From: Toxorhynchites rutilus septentrionalis
Taxonomy: Eukaryota; Arthropoda; Insecta; Diptera; Culicidae
DNA length: 64,000 bases
Direction: 5' to 3'
Assembly: GCF_029784135.1 (NCBI RefSeq)
Contig: NC_073746.1
Location: forward strand, 245,467,307-245,531,306
Position numbers and translations under genes: made by a program. Within the stretch, counting starts at the first letter, position 1, and each line of letters starts with the position of its first letter. The notes under the pieces are model-generated. The model was given only the letters and a program-made list of their open reading frames with translations, searched no databases and was not told where the DNA came from. Below, piece after piece: positions 23,929-36,208 of this stretch.

Positions 23929-24646
23929 CCCTTGCGGTTAAACCATAGATATAACCCACTTCCTGTTTTTATTGTATGGGGTTCCGAGCTTGGAGATGAT
24001 GGCTGGAGGCAGGACGAGAAAATACTGAAGCCTTCATCGTGAACTTCTTCAACACCAACTATTTAAAGATGTCCACCTTTGAATACTCTTTCGCCTTCGA
24101 CGACTAAACGGCTTCCACCCGCAGCGTAATCGAACACATCCGCAAACTCCACAGCCACGTAGCAGGTTTCATTTTCTCCGACTGATGGCTCCTGATAATG
24201 CATGAAACAAGGTCACAGAAAAACACTTATAAGTTAAATTCAGCTTAAGCTACGGCAACGTTTTTTTTTCACTGCATAAGGAAAACTCATTTTCCAACCG
24301 TTTGGAAGATAAATTTTGCACACAATTATTTTTTTTTTTAATTTAGTATCCTGAAAGTTTGTTTACTTTTTCACAAGTAAAGACAGTGTCCTTTGGATGC
24401 GGTAAGAAAACGTTTTCCCCTGCAGTAAATTTATGTGATTTAACTAAATTAGCATCCTAGAGGATAGTTCTTTCGATACATACTCACCATTACGAAAATT
24501 TCTGCAAAAAACGTTAAAAACGGAGCGTTTAAAAATAACATTCTTTTTGCAATTCTTTGTTGACATTCGCTTCACGCACACAAGCTGTCAAATTCAGCAT
24601 CGTAGTCGCGAATACGGCGTAAGAACGGCGCTGACAACCAAACATT

Positions 24647-25295
24647 TCTCGCGTAACTTTTGAAAAGGTCCAATGTAACATTTTCGTCAACTCGAGAAAA
24701 ATGAAGTTGAAGACCCGAACACTATTCCGCGAATTGTCTTAAAAGATATCGATCTTCATCACTACTTTTACCACTAGCAGTCAATAATGACTCTGAAAAA
24801 CCAATCGTAACAGTTGTTCCGTGATTTGAGCTTAAATTTGAAGCCTCGGAGCGAAAAATGTTACATTGGACGTTTTGACTGCCCCTGTTTGCACATTGGA
24901 CATATTACGTTTCACGATAAGAATTTGAAACTAACTACTGAAGAACAATCGAAACATCAGCATTTCGTTCTAAAGACAGATTATTATTGTTATCACTCGT
25001 TGGATTGCACTGACATAGATAACAACACCCCAAAGAAACAAAAACTCAAAACGACCGAAGTATGACTTCGTGTTGTTTTGATTGCTTTGTTACTTCGGAC
25101 GTTTCGAGCGTCTGAATCTGAATCTGTACATTGGATATTTTTTGCATCGCCGATTAAAAGATGAAGAAGATAGATACGTGAACGATTGTTTTTGTAATGC
25201 ATTCAATGATTGAAAACTAAAAACTAATAGCGTGCATCCATTAACTCGATTTGTTTACATTTGTTACATAGGACCTTTTCAAAAGTTACGCGAGA
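24647..25295. mobile_element. MITE with 34-bp inverted ends
   Basis: Left TCTCGCGTAACTTTTGAAAA… and right …TTTTCAAAAGTTACGCGAGA are inverted over 34 bp with one mismatch (24647-24680, 25262-25295). Interior repeats the subterminal words TGTTACATTGGAC and CACATTGGAC. Target duplication not evident. 649 bp, no transposase. Confidence 0.75.
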
Positions 25296-27489
25296 TTTCA
25301 TCTGTGTTTCGGAGCGTGCTCATTCGCCAGAGCGCATGTGTGCACAAGGAGTGGGAGCTCAACTGGGTACAAAAATCTTGTTGCGCATCAGCGCCGAGTA
25401 GCATTCTGAAGACTGCCTACAAATAATGAATGGCCAATACCAGTGGAGTGATACTAAATTACTAACAACAAATCGATTTGAACGAGATTTATTTGAATTT
25501 CATAAATTTGTTTTCTCTAGTTAAATATATAATTGTCGTTATAATTTCAAAAATAATTATCCATAGTTGTTTGCTTATACTTCATTCCATTTCATTCAGT
25601 TGGTGTGTACTTCATTGGTTTCGTTCGCTACAGAAAATCTACTTGTTTTCCATTTGTTCAGTTTGCTAATCTCCACATATAGAAATCCAATTGAAACCGA
25701 TTTCACTTAAATATACAGCCATCGTATAGTACAGAAATCATTGAAAAGAAAATATATACACATGATATCCATCAGAGAGCAAGCAAACACATCTTCTTCT
25801 TCTTCTTCGTTTTTGGCTTTAAGAGGGTTTAATGGAAGCAAACACATAGAATTGTTCAATTCCCTTCAGATTTCTGTCAATATCAAGCTCCACCTTTCAT
25901 GTTCTCTTGCTCCACATACAAAACAATGAAGAAATTTGGCAACCATATATCCTGATCGTTATGTTCCGAGAAACAAGCTGCAACTTCAAATCCACAATTG
26001 TCCCAATTCCCTGCCTTCATTTCCATTTCTACGTTTCTTCCATCGCTTCATCTGTTACACTGGATCAATCGCTTGAGAAAAACGAAAATTAATTCAAATG
26101 TACACACTCTTTCCGGAATTAATCATTCGATTCGTCGTCCGTTTTGCGTTTATTTGTGATTATTTGTTCTCCATGACCATCCTAAGGAAGTGTGGTATTA
26201 TATAATTACTAAATGATCACAGCTGATGAATATACATATTCTTTCTCGTCACAAAATCGCTCCGTAACCGTTCATAAAGTTATTTGTATTTTCAGTATTT
26301 TTTTTTGTTTTGTTTGTTTGCTTCAAGAGTTCTACATTTTCAACTACGAAAAATCGTGGATTACTGTGTAGCATTGTGTTATTTCTAAGCTATTCCTATT
26401 TGCTCGCTTATTTTGTTTCTTTAGATTCACTAAATATTTCGTATGTGATTGAACATATGATTGATTCGTGAAGAATCTAAAAACAATTGAGTTAGGAATG
26501 AAGGATTTTTCTAAAATGGTTTCGATTGCTAAATCAACACGTTGAGATTAAATGTCGTAACAAGAATTACAAAGAGCACCACTAGCCACTAGCCATTGGT
26601 AAGTAAAACCGTGGTCCGAGTGACAAATCAACCTGTACAAACCATAATTAAAAATAATTTGAAGTTGGTTTAAAATAAAATTAAACGATATAGTGCACCA
26701 CCCAAAAAAATGTATTGCCTCGAATTGAACATATAATACGATAATCGATACCCAATCAATAGCCTTTGTCCACTATTATCAAAACATATAATAGACAGCC
26801 GAGTTTGACCATCATCCACAAAGAAATTATACGTTCACTTTGAAAATATTCGTTGGACACTTAACACGTACTCTTTTCGCTTCTCGTTTACCTGAAAAAA
26901 AACGGATGGAATAATTTTCGTTCCCGGTGCCAAATTTAGCCGCAAATTTTGTTGCGATTAAGCTAATCGTAATTTCGTCTCGGACACAATCAAAAGGCTG
27001 AAAATCACTGTAATACAGACAAAAAAAAGGTCTTCGATCATCCTCGTGTTCTACCGTATTTATTTTGTACTAGCATCTTCCTCTGTCATTTCCCTTTTTT
27101 TTCATTCACTCTTTTTGTATCATGTTCTTCTTGTACCGTCTTCTCTAAGGGTGTTCTTCTTCGTTGACCATATTCAATTTTTTCAATAGTTTTCTTCTTC
27201 TACCGTCTTTTTCGTCTTCAACCACGTTCTCCTTCTTTCTACCTTGTTTTTCTCTACCGTCTTCTTTTTCTGCAATATTTTTCTTCTTCCTTTTTCCTTT
27301 TTTATTTCTATCTTTATTATGTTCTTATGGTATCCTTCTTCTTCAATTGCCGTTATCTTCTACTTTCGCCGTCTTCTACCGTCGTCTATCGAGCGAAACG
27401 ATCGTTCTAATTCGCTATTCAAAATGCTGGTAGGCTCAATTGAGCTCATATCGGCGAGCCAAAGGACCTCGACCTTATTTGTGAGATTT
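25296..27489. other. AT-rich intergenic DNA with pyrimidine-rich tract
   Basis: No gene supported. (CTT)n and GGCTTTAAGAGGGTTTAA at 25791-25836 match the inverse of the SINE-tail fragment at 21445-21507. From about 27060 to 27380 the plus strand is strongly pyrimidine-rich (TTCTTCTACCGTC words), a low-complexity tract; open frames there are compositional. Confidence 0.5.
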
Positions 27490-28009
27490 TTGACGTAGGA
27501 CTACGCTTTCATTTCTGTGCTGGGATGTTATTTTATAATATCGAAAACGGAAGCGCAACGTGTATCTTACGTGCAACTTACCTCAGTCGCGATGCCTAAG
27601 CGGTTGATGCAAGCAATAAATATTGTGCTCACCCTAGTCAACCAGATTCTATTTTGCTACAGCGTTGAAAGCCTATCCAAATGGTCCCGTCCTTGAGGCC
27701 AATATAGTTTCATTTTTTCGAATTGACCTTTTTTCAAGCCTAGAGTCAAATGAACTGAGAAAGTTTACAGCCTCTATAAATCAAAACATCAACATTTAAT
27801 TCTAGTCTTGTTTATGCCAAAAAGAAATCAAGTTTTTGTCCGACACGATATCTGAGAGCGAACGCGTCAATAGCGTAAAGGGAATTAAAATAAATCACAC
27901 TTTTTTTTACTTTTCACTAAAGAGTTATTGCAATAATTTTAACTCATTCCAAAGTGATACCCAAGGTTTTTGAGCTTATTGGTGATTTTTTTCCAATCGA
28001 TCATTCAAT

Positions 28010-28190
28010 TTCTTTAAGGGGGTATTCTAATGTAGAGACACGAATTTCGACCGTTTTTTCGAGCTCCGTAAAAATGAAATTAAAACTGTGTTTACTATCC
28101 ATTATGTCATTATTTGTTCATCTATCTTTTAACAATAAAACAAAAATTGAACAGAGAAAATATATTCATAACTAGAATAGTTACAAGCTG
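28010..28190 (+). repeat. Dispersed repeat segment, also at 59150-59330 (inverted)
   Basis: GGGGTATTCTAATGTAGAGA, CACGAATTTCGACCG, TTTTTTCGAGCTCCGTAAAA and CATAACTAGAATAGTTACAAGC match the reverse complement of 59150-59330 with modest divergence. Confidence 0.65.
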
Positions 28191-28212
28191 ATGGGTGATG
28201 GGTTTTAAAGTT

Positions 28213-28410
28213 TTTTCGTCAAAGAAATTTCTTTCGACTTGCTCTGTGGTCACGCGTATCCTAGAGCTTGCCCCTCGAAATACATTCAAGGCGTGTTATT
28301 TGGCTTAAGAAATCTCAACTAAATATTAATAAATGACGCTAGTTAATGCATACTTTGAGACGGCAAAAGTTTCACAGGGAACGTTAACGCCTTTCAAAAA
28401 GAAGTAAAGA
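28213..28410 (+). mobile_element. Feilai-like SINE, 5'-truncated copy B
   Basis: Body and tail of the SINE (GTCAAAGAAATTTCTTTCGA, CATTCAAGGCGTGTTATTTG, GACGGCAAAAGTTTCACAGG) ending in an AAGAAG-type tail. The tRNA head is missing. Confidence 0.85.
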
Positions 28411-29048
28411 AGGTATTTTCCAGCGGAGAAAGCTGTGTTCATCGGTGAGAAACTGAAAATTAACGATTGTTCCACAACTATTGCTTTCACCACCGCCACC
28501 ACCACTAAACGGATTTTCTGCTGTCGTTCTGCGAAAGCATAATTTGTGGATTTTTTTTTAGAAAATCGAATGTAAATGTAATTTTGCTAATAGATACTGA
28601 AAAACTACTCAAATATACAATAATTTCAGTGTTAAGTGCCGTTTTAGACAGCGATCATTCAACAGTACATGCTAATGTTGTGAACTAATTTGAAAACCTG
28701 CTCAAATTGGCTTGTTATTGCTTTGTAATTAGTATGCGTCCCTCAGTGCAAACATTCATTCATCGGTCCTTGTCAGTGATACCAATAATTTGTATGAGGC
28801 TCTCTCTGAGATTTCTATAATATTTGTTTTCGCCGACGATAATTTCGAGGTCCTACGTCAACAATGCGGTCGAATACTTTTACTTTTCTAGTTTTTCACG
28901 TACATAAGTCATTGAATATGGACGAGGGTTGGTTTGGATGGTTTTCAACAGCCCTCGTTTAGATCGAGTAAAGCTACTGAATATGCCTTCCAACAGGATT
29001 CTAGCACCGAGGATCTCCTGCTTGATCTTTTACATGTTAGTTTATTTT

Positions 29049-29489
29049 TCTTTCTCTTTCTCTTTCTCTTTCTCTTTCTCTTTCTCTTTCTCTTTCTCTT
29101 TCTCTTTCTCTTTCTCTTTCTCTTTCTCTTTCTCTTTCTCTTTCTCTTTCTCTTTCTCTTTCTCTTTCTCTTTCTCTTTCTCTTTCTCTTTCTCTTTCTC
29201 TTTCTCTTTCTCTTTCTCTTTCTCTTTCTCTTTCTCTTTCTCTTTCTCTTTCTCTTTCTCTTTCTCTTTCTCTTTCTCTTTCTCTTTCTCTTTCTCTTTC
29301 TCTTTCTCTTTCTCTTTCTCTTTCTCTTTCTCTTTCTCTTTCTCTTTCTCTTTCTCTTTCTCTTTCTCTTTCTCTTTCTCTTTCTCTTTCTCTTTCTCTT
29401 TCTCTTTCTCTTTCTCTTTCTCTTTCTCTTTCTCTTTCTCTTTCTCTTTCTCCTTTCTCTTTCTCTTTCTCTTTCTCTTTCTCTTTCTC
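29049..29489 (+). repeat. (TTTCTC)n hexanucleotide microsatellite
   Basis: About 73 nearly perfect units with one extra base near 29450. All long open frames across it (Phe-Leu/Phe-Ser, Arg-Lys/Arg-Glu dipeptides) are artefacts of the repeat. Confidence 0.98.
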
Positions 29490-30380
29490 CGACCGAAGAA
29501 GCGATCTTACTTGCCCCTTGCAAACAACGTGCTGGCTGCAACGGTCATGCAGGAAGTAGGTCGGATAGAAATTCTCACCGCGTTCAGAGTATTTGCCGTT
29601 CGCCACCGTATTCCACTATTGCTGCAGCTAACATCATGGTTTTTACGTCGGTGAGTAAGACGTAATTAGATTGTCAAAAAGTCAAAAGTTCGAAAAAGAC
29701 GCATGAAAACGGAGTGATTGTCCATGAAATTTAAACTGAGACTGAGGTAAAGTAGCGCCTTCCCTGAAGACATGCAGTGTTGCCAGTTATTAACATACAA
29801 TTCCTATTAATTCGGAACTTCGAAAGTTATTATAGCTCTGTATAGATATCGTCCGGTTCGAAGTACTCCAAGTAAACTGAAATTTCATAAATTCGAAAAC
29901 CAGCGATGTGCACTTGAATCATACGTAGAACACTGTATGTTGGGAAACATGATGGTGACCCTGAATGACCGGTATACGAGCGAACATTTGTCGCGGGTGG
30001 TAAATTATCGATCGTATCTTTCGGAACACTTTGTTGGAATATGGAATTATCAGATTGAAGACCAACGTTATCTATACTCAGCATCTTCGACGCCTGTCGT
30101 TGGTACTCTGATCTTCGCAATCTCGATTCCGCGTCTCGGTTGACTAGCTCATTTTCATTTCGCGCGGAAGATCTCCACACTACCCTCTTTGGCTTCAGCA
30201 GTTCTAATTTTCTGCTTTTTTCAATCTTGGAGCTCTGTTGGCCGATTCGTTTGATGGTTACTACGAGAATACGAGGATCGCGAATTCAGCGAATTAAATT
30301 ATTGGCCTTTCACTCCTTATTCCGTTACAATTTTGTTGAATTTCATACCTTTCTTCGAATACCTTCATCAAAGTCGAAGC
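29490..30380. other. No supported gene
   Basis: Unique-looking sequence between the microsatellite and the Tc1 fossil. An open frame at 29830-30180 on the minus strand has no recognisable similarity. Confidence 0.35.
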
Positions 30381-30399
30381 GAAGTCAAAGGACACTTTG

Positions 30400-31000
30400 T
30401 TGGTCCATGTTATTCTATTTTATCTCTCCATGTCTGCAGCATCCAGAGACACTTTGTATCCTTCTTCAATACCGCTTGACAATTGACCTATAGTTTTCGA
30501 TTGGGTGGAATTGGGAGGATTGAATGGGAATAATCGATCCCATTGTCACGGTGCCACTGAAGCACCTCTCGACTATAGTGGCAGCTTGACAAATCTGGCA
30601 AAAACTTTACCGGACGTTCCTGCAGGCACTCTCTACTATACATTTTAGAGTACATTGTCGTGTTCGTGAGGAGAACCTTGGTTTTCTGTCCATAGCTGCA
30701 AATCCCTTGCCAAATTTCGAACTTCCTGACAAATTTATAAGCTAAAATAGCAGTGGTCTTATAGTATTTCAGGCCTGGGAGCTATCCAAAACCCATCTTC
30801 ACGTACGTTTCGTCATCCATAAGCATGCATCGTTCGTACTTCGTCAGAACCATGTTGTACAATTTTTGAGCTCGTCTTTAGGCCACCAGATTTAGCTTCA
30901 GCGTCCTGTTTGGTTGCTTGCAGGAACAAACATTACGATAACCTTCTCACATATGGATTCTCTGGATGGTACTTTGTTTAGAGCTGTGCTTGTCGTAGTC
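30400..31000 (-). pseudogene. IS630-Tc1-mariner transposase fossil (ITmD37-like)
   Basis: Minus-strand translation gives the catalytic core in one frame with a single stop: MDDETYVK (first catalytic Asp, 30797-30820), LPGLKYYKTTAIL, FEIWQGICSYG, RECLQERPVKFLPDLSSCHYSREVLQWH (second Asp, 30541-30610). This matches mosquito DD37-type Tc1 transposases. The N-terminal DNA-binding part and C-terminus are eroded and no TIR was found. Related to the fragment at 1047-1364. Confidence 0.7.
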
Positions 31001-31261
31001 CGAGAATCTCGGATTTGCGTTGATTATCTCACTACCTTCAACCTCAGTCCTTTAATCCATTGGAACAACACTAGTGATCCCCGACTTTTGAAATTAATCG
31101 TTCATCAACTAATTGAATACTTTTGAGCAGTTTGTTATTCGACACAATTAATCGTCCCAAATAATCGATTAATCATCACACTGAGAGAAATGATTAGTTA
31201 GACTAAAATTTTTCATTTGCTAGAAAGCCACCCGGAATCAAAAAAGTGTTCATTCCGCCTA

Positions 31262-31568
31262 AAAATCAATTATTGTCTTTGGCGCTCCCCTAAACTCGTA
31301 AACGAAGCTCTATTCACGTTGACGGCAGTGAGCTTCGTTTACGAGTTTAACCCTTTCATTACGGCAGTGTGCTCTGCCGAAGTGCTACCCCTGTACGGAA
31401 CACTGCGCCGAAAAGTATGCACATCACGCTGGTGTGATCGAAGAGCAGTATGAATTTCATGTCGTCTAAAGACGACGCTCGTACACACAGGACGTCGAGG
31501 GGATGTCGTCTGTAGGCGACGCTCGTAACGAAAGGGTTAAGGGAGCGTCAAATATAATGATTGATTTT
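31262..31568. mobile_element. Foldback MITE split by a TTAA-flanked MITE
   Basis: Removing 31351-31536 and one TTAA leaves a ~117-bp near-perfect hairpin: arms 31262-31310 (AAAATCAATTATTGTCTTTG … CGTAAACGAAGCTC) and 31330-31350 joined to 31541-31568, loop of 19 bases. The two halves of the right arm lie on either side of the inner element, which fixes the order of insertion. Confidence 0.8.
31351..31536. mobile_element. piggyBac-like MITE, TTAA target
   Basis: Ends CCCTTTCATTACG and CGTAACGAAAGGG are 13-bp inverted repeats (one mismatch) flanked by TTAA at 31347-31350 and 31537-31540. The 186-bp interior contains repeated ATGTCGTCT…GGCGACGCTCGTA words. No coding capacity. The TTAA duplication and CCC… start are characteristic of piggyBac-related elements; family is inference. 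Confidence 0.85.
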
Positions 31569-32346
31569 CAGGATAAAATTGCAGATGATCCGACGGAAAT
31601 TATTTGCTCGCTTCGATTATTGGTTGCGCAGTATTCGTTTGATTAATAATCGATTTCTGTAAGAAGTAATCGATTAATCGAATAATCGAAAGAATATCAG
31701 GGATCACTACACAACAGTTGCTCGTTCATGAAAACGTTCCAGCACATCATACAATGTTCATTTAGCTACTTTCAGCATTTCGCGATTTTAGTATTTGACC
31801 ACGACGGATTTTTAATGTGGGTTTGAAAAATCATATTTCTTCTCTCAGACACCTTTTCAAAACAAAACGGATCAACTGAAATTTCCACCGTCGAAAAATA
31901 AGATTTTTCAAACAATTTGCTGTCGAAAGATTTGAGATACGCCTACTACGATCACTGTTATAAAATGAACAGTGATTCTGAATTCTAACTGAATCAAAAA
32001 TCGAGGATAAATAGATAAAATGACCGTTTGCATCTTTATTCTGCAGCACAAGAGTTCAAGCCATATTGCAGAGCATGTAATGCAAAAATGCAAATTTCAT
32101 TTGAAAGTTCTGACTATGGGCTATGGTTTCAGACATGATACTATAATCACCTTATTCACAATGCACATTACACAGATAGATTGTTTCTATGGGATTTCCA
32201 ATGTCCTGACTGGAATTCGGGAACCCATAATGAGGCCATAATGTGACCTTTGTAGAACCTGTCAGATTGGCATGAAACTCTCAGTACCTATTCCGAAAAA
32301 AAGTTTTACACATTGAGTACGTACGAAGGTTCACGTGGTTTAAAGA

Positions 32347-33144
32347 TAGAGGGCGCTATATTTTTTTATACTTGTTCTTCAAAGCATACGTCTTTCTACA
32401 AATCTAAAAATCAAAGATGTGATCTCGATCGTTTTTGATTTTCCAAAGTTAACATGTTTTGGTACTCCTCATATCCCCTCCTTTTCCTGAAGAAAATATG
32501 TCACCCTTCTAAACTCGAGTTGACCGCGAGTAATCGGTTTCCTATATTACTAACATTAGAATTAAGGAAAAATGTATATATACTAGTAACAATACAGTAA
32601 GGAGTTCGGCTCCTTTAAACCTATGTAACTGAGCCTGTAAAAATAAACGATTGAAATAAAAAAAAAATGTTTTGGTTGCACAGGTAGCTTAATAAAAAAT
32701 ATAACAGATGAACTAATTTTATTCCGAACCTGCCATGTTCATAGTTAGAAACCATAAAATTAACTTATCTAAATATTGAATCTAATCAAAATGGATATCG
32801 ATATGGAGGTTCTTATAGTCCGGAATGATGTATTATCTAAATCAAATCTAATTAATTTATGAAATACAAAAGCAATCATCGAAATTGATTCAAGTCTCTA
32901 AGTATGACATGATAGTCTAGGATTGGAAATTATAATCAGTATTGGTAATATAACCATGTTACAATCGCTATAAATAATTATAGGCGCATGGTAGTCTAGT
33001 CGCATTGGAATATTGAACAAATACTGAAAACATGTTAACTTCGAAAACTCGAAAACGTTAAAAATCACATCTCTGATTTTTGGATATGTTATGTAAATAA
33101 ACATAAGCTTCAAGAAAAAATATAAGAGAATATAGTGCCCTCTA
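32347..33144. mobile_element. TIR element with ~125-bp inverted ends
   Basis: Left TAGAGGGCGCTATATTTTTT … CAAAGTTAACATGTTTT and right AAAACATGTTAACTTCG … TATAGTGCCCTCTA are inverted copies over about 125 bp. The interior holds an I-clade retrotransposon tail (32513-32668). No transposase. Confidence 0.7.
32513..32668 (+). mobile_element. 5'-truncated I-clade retrotransposon tail
   Basis: Shares GACCGCGAGTAATCGGTT…ATTACTAACAT with the 3' UTR of the element at 1986-8060 and ends TGTAACTGAGCCTGTAAAAA…poly(A). The same terminal words recur at 56633-56674. Confidence 0.75.
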
Positions 33145-33212
33145 GTCCAAAATAATCTCCAATCTGGTCCAAGACCCAGTTAAAAAGCAGACCAGTTAGC
33201 GAACGATTACTG

Positions 33213-33341
33213 ATTACTTGCGTCATTTTCACTAGTACTTAGTTTGGATTTCTATTCCAAAAAACACGCCTTGAATGCATTCGGAATGGCAAGCTGTAGA
33301 ATACGCGTCTCCCCAATGCAAGTCGGAGGAAATTTCTTTGA
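33213..33341 (-). mobile_element. Feilai-like SINE body, copy C
   Basis: Minus-strand SINE body without tRNA head or triplet tail (CCTTGAATGCATTCGGAATG, AAGTCGGAGGAAATTTCTTT on the plus strand). Confidence 0.85.
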
Positions 33342-33893
33342 ACGTTTGACGTTGAAATAATATTATATACGTGGACAACGAATTACATGTCGAGGTGGAG
33401 TAGTCGTCAAATTGAATGGTAGATTTATATTCATTCGAGACGTCAATTAAAACAACGATTTGCTTCAACTAAAAATGAATTGACACACGTTCAGAGCGAA
33501 AATATCTGATGTTTTGGCAGCGAATGCGTTCATTGTGACTCAATAACAAGAGATAGGAAGACGTGTATGGAAATGAAGCTGCTCGAAACGAAGCGACTGA
33601 GAGGAAAGTTAATTTTCATGTTTCGTTTTCGAAAATGTAGGACCCTGTGTCCGATAGCCACCACCAAGCCTGACTCAGACTAGTTAAACTACAATCTACA
33701 GGCTTTTGTGTGTGTGCGTTAGAAGAACATCCATGATGGCCGTCATTTCGTAAAATTTTCAGTAATATTTTCCATCTTTATGAATTTTCTTGAAACCATC
33801 GTATTACCAGATTCGCATGTTATTTCACTCTCAAAATGTACGGGATTCTGTTTTCATCAGTACGCAATAACCCTCTACCGATTACCAGCTGTT

Positions 33894-34039
33894 CACCCCT
33901 ATTCTGTATTTCGATCGATCCGAAATATTCCGATCGACTTAATAAAATTCCATTCTGTATTCCGTTCGAGTTGTTTTTGCTTTTCGATCTCTTCGAACAT
34001 TAAATGGGCAAAACGTTCGAAATAGGGAATACAAAGGTG
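33894..34039. mobile_element. Probable MITE with CACC…TATT…TTTCGA ends
   Basis: CACCCCTATTCTGTATTTCG and CGAAATAGGGAATACAAAGGTG form an imperfect inverted pair; an internal CATTCTGTATTCCGTTCG is a further copy. A half-copy (AATGCAGAATCGGGATGG) sits at ~37172-37190 on the other side of the Jockey fragment. Confidence 0.45.
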
Positions 34040-35221
34040 TAACTCGACCAACATAATGACCTATAACCTAATCTTGTCCATTGGTGATTTTAATCTACCT
34101 AATTTGCGATGGCACTTCGACGAGAACATTAATGGATATATTCCTTCAAACGCCTCTAGTGAAACAGAGATGAGATTTACTGAAGCAATGTTTGCAGACG
34201 GCTTGAGACAGATAAACTGTTTTGTCAACGCGAATAACAGAATGTTGGACCTGACATTCACAAATCTACCAGAATATCTTCTCCGTTGGTACCTGTTGAT
34301 GACCATCACATACCTTTCATCTTACTACTTGACGAGAATGACGCAACAAAATTAGTTGACGACCAAGATAAATGATTAAAATTTGACTGTTCGGCATGTG
34401 ATTTCGATTTGTCAAACTCTGTCCCTGTTAATACAGAGTGGGAACGACTTCTGAACAATGATACAGTTGACCAGATGGTATCAGTTTTCTACGAATCACT
34501 CTTTGACGTTTTTAATCGATACATACCTCAAAAAAGACAAGCATCGATCTCTGTTTACAACAAGCCTTGGTGGACTTCCGATCTACGGAATCTTCGTAAC
34601 CGTATCCGCAACCGATGTTTCCTAACGAGAAACGAACTTGACAAAGATGGACTTCGCGCGATTGAGTTGGAGTATAAAGTCCTCCTTATTGCAACTCACG
34701 ACAACTACTTACACAGGATACAGACTGCCATAAAACAAAATCCTTCTCGTTTCTGGGATTTCATAAAACAACGGAAAGATGACAAAAGAATCCCTAGCAC
34801 CGTCAACTTAAATGGCACTACTTCTCACTCAAGTTTGGAGGCAGCCAATCTGTTCGCTACTTTCTTCGAAAGTGTGTATAGCATAGCATCACCCGTTCAG
34901 CGACAAAACTCCTTCGAGCATATAACTCCGTACAACATCGATCTACCATGCTTACAATTCTCACCGGATGAAGTTCAAACAGTCCTCGAAGACCTCGATT
35001 CAACAAAAGGACCCGGAACAGATAACTTGCCTCCTGTACTTTTAAAGAAATGTGCCGTGTCGCTCGCGAAGCCTGTCGCTGCTATTTTTAATTGCTCGCT
35101 CCGGGACAGAGTATTCCCATTTGCATGGAAAATGGCATCCATTGTACCGATCCATTAGTCCGGAAATTACAGTTGTGTCTCCAATTACCGTGGTGTATCC
35201 ATACATTGTTTGATCGGCATG

Positions 35222-35700
35222 AGTTATCGTTACATCGAGTTTTTGTATGTTAACAATCCTTTTTAGCCACAAATTATGAATCCTGATGTGATTTAAAACA
35301 AAAAAGCTCATTATCAATCTCCTTCTAGCCATTTTCGAGATTCTTTTTAAAAAAAAACTAATTTATTGTCTTTTTTTATAGTAAATAGGTTCTTTCAATA
35401 TGTTTGTTATACCGCCATGTTCATGGAATTTTATGAATGTGCTTATAATTTTCAACAACTTTTTCAAATACATCATTATGGTAAAAATATATGTTTAGAA
35501 GTCACGTTGAAAAACATTATCGCTACTTTTTGTATTAATCCACATGTCTTCAAATGTTTTTCAACGTAACTCCTAAACATATATTTTTACCATAATGATG
35601 TATTTGGAGATTTTGTTGAAAATTATAAGCAAATTCAAAAAATTTGCAGCCTCAGCTAAGTCTTTGAAAAAGTTTTTCACACGGTTTTATACAGAGCTGC
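35222..35700. mobile_element. Foldback-family fragment inside the Jockey RT
   Basis: Sequence GTTAACAATC…TTTTAGCCACAAATTATGAA matches the arm units at 38394-39640 and 42665-43803. It ends in a perfect-looking stem of two 78-bp arms (35441-35518 and 35553-35630, e.g. CATCATTATGGTAAAAATAT / ATATTTTTACCATAATGATG) around a ~34-base loop. RT coding sequence resumes at about 35700. Confidence 0.75.
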
Positions 35701-35890
35701 TGTACCGATCATCTCAAACAGCCAACACGGTTTTATGAAACGTCGTTCCACAACCCCGAACCTCTTGTGTTATGTATCGGAAATATCACGAGTGTTGGAA
35801 TCAAAACGGCAAGAGGATTCGGTTTACGTGGATTTTGCCAAAGCTTTTGATACGGTACCGCACAATTTCATCATTGGCAAACTGAATCAC

Positions 35891-36208
35891 ATAGGATTCC
35901 CAGTATGGGTCACAGAATGGCTGCACTCGTATTTATCCGATCACGAGGCCTTTACCGTGGTGAATTCCGTGCGTTCCAGGACATTCAACATTCCATCTGG
36001 TGTGCCTCAAAGGAGTGTTTTGGGCCCACTAATATTTATTATGTATGTCATAGGATTCCCAGTATGGGTCACAGAATGGCTGCACTCGTATTTATCCGAT
36101 CACGAGGCCTTTACCGTGGTGAATTCCGTGCGTTCCAGGACATTCAACATTCCATCTGGTGTGCCTCAAAGGAGTGTTTTGGGCCCACTAATATTTATTA
36201 TGTATGTC
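35891..36208 (+). repeat. Exact 159-bp tandem duplication in the RT core
   Basis: Units 35891-36049 and 36050-36208 look identical base for base. The unit is 53 codons, in frame, and spans IGFPVWVTEWLHSYLSDHEA to the SGVPQ motif and FIMYV, so the RT motif B region is present twice. Absence of differences points to a very recent event or an assembly artefact. Confidence 0.95.

Larger units (their letters stand above)
27490..28861. mobile_element. Palindromic-end repeat family, copy 3
   Basis: Left TTGACGTAGGACTACGC, right GAGGTCCTACGTCAA followed by CAATGCGGTCG. Contains a headless SINE (28213-28410) and a segment shared with 59150-59330. 1.37 kb, no transposase seen. Confidence 0.6.

Noticed and set aside
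28929..29665. Long open frames of Phe-Ser/Phe-Leu and Arg-Lys/Arg-Glu repeats
   Set aside because: Produced by the hexanucleotide microsatellite, which has no stop codon in four frames.
29830..30180. 116-codon minus-strand open frame
   Set aside because: No recognisable motif, no splice or promoter context; could be chance next to the Tc1 fossil.
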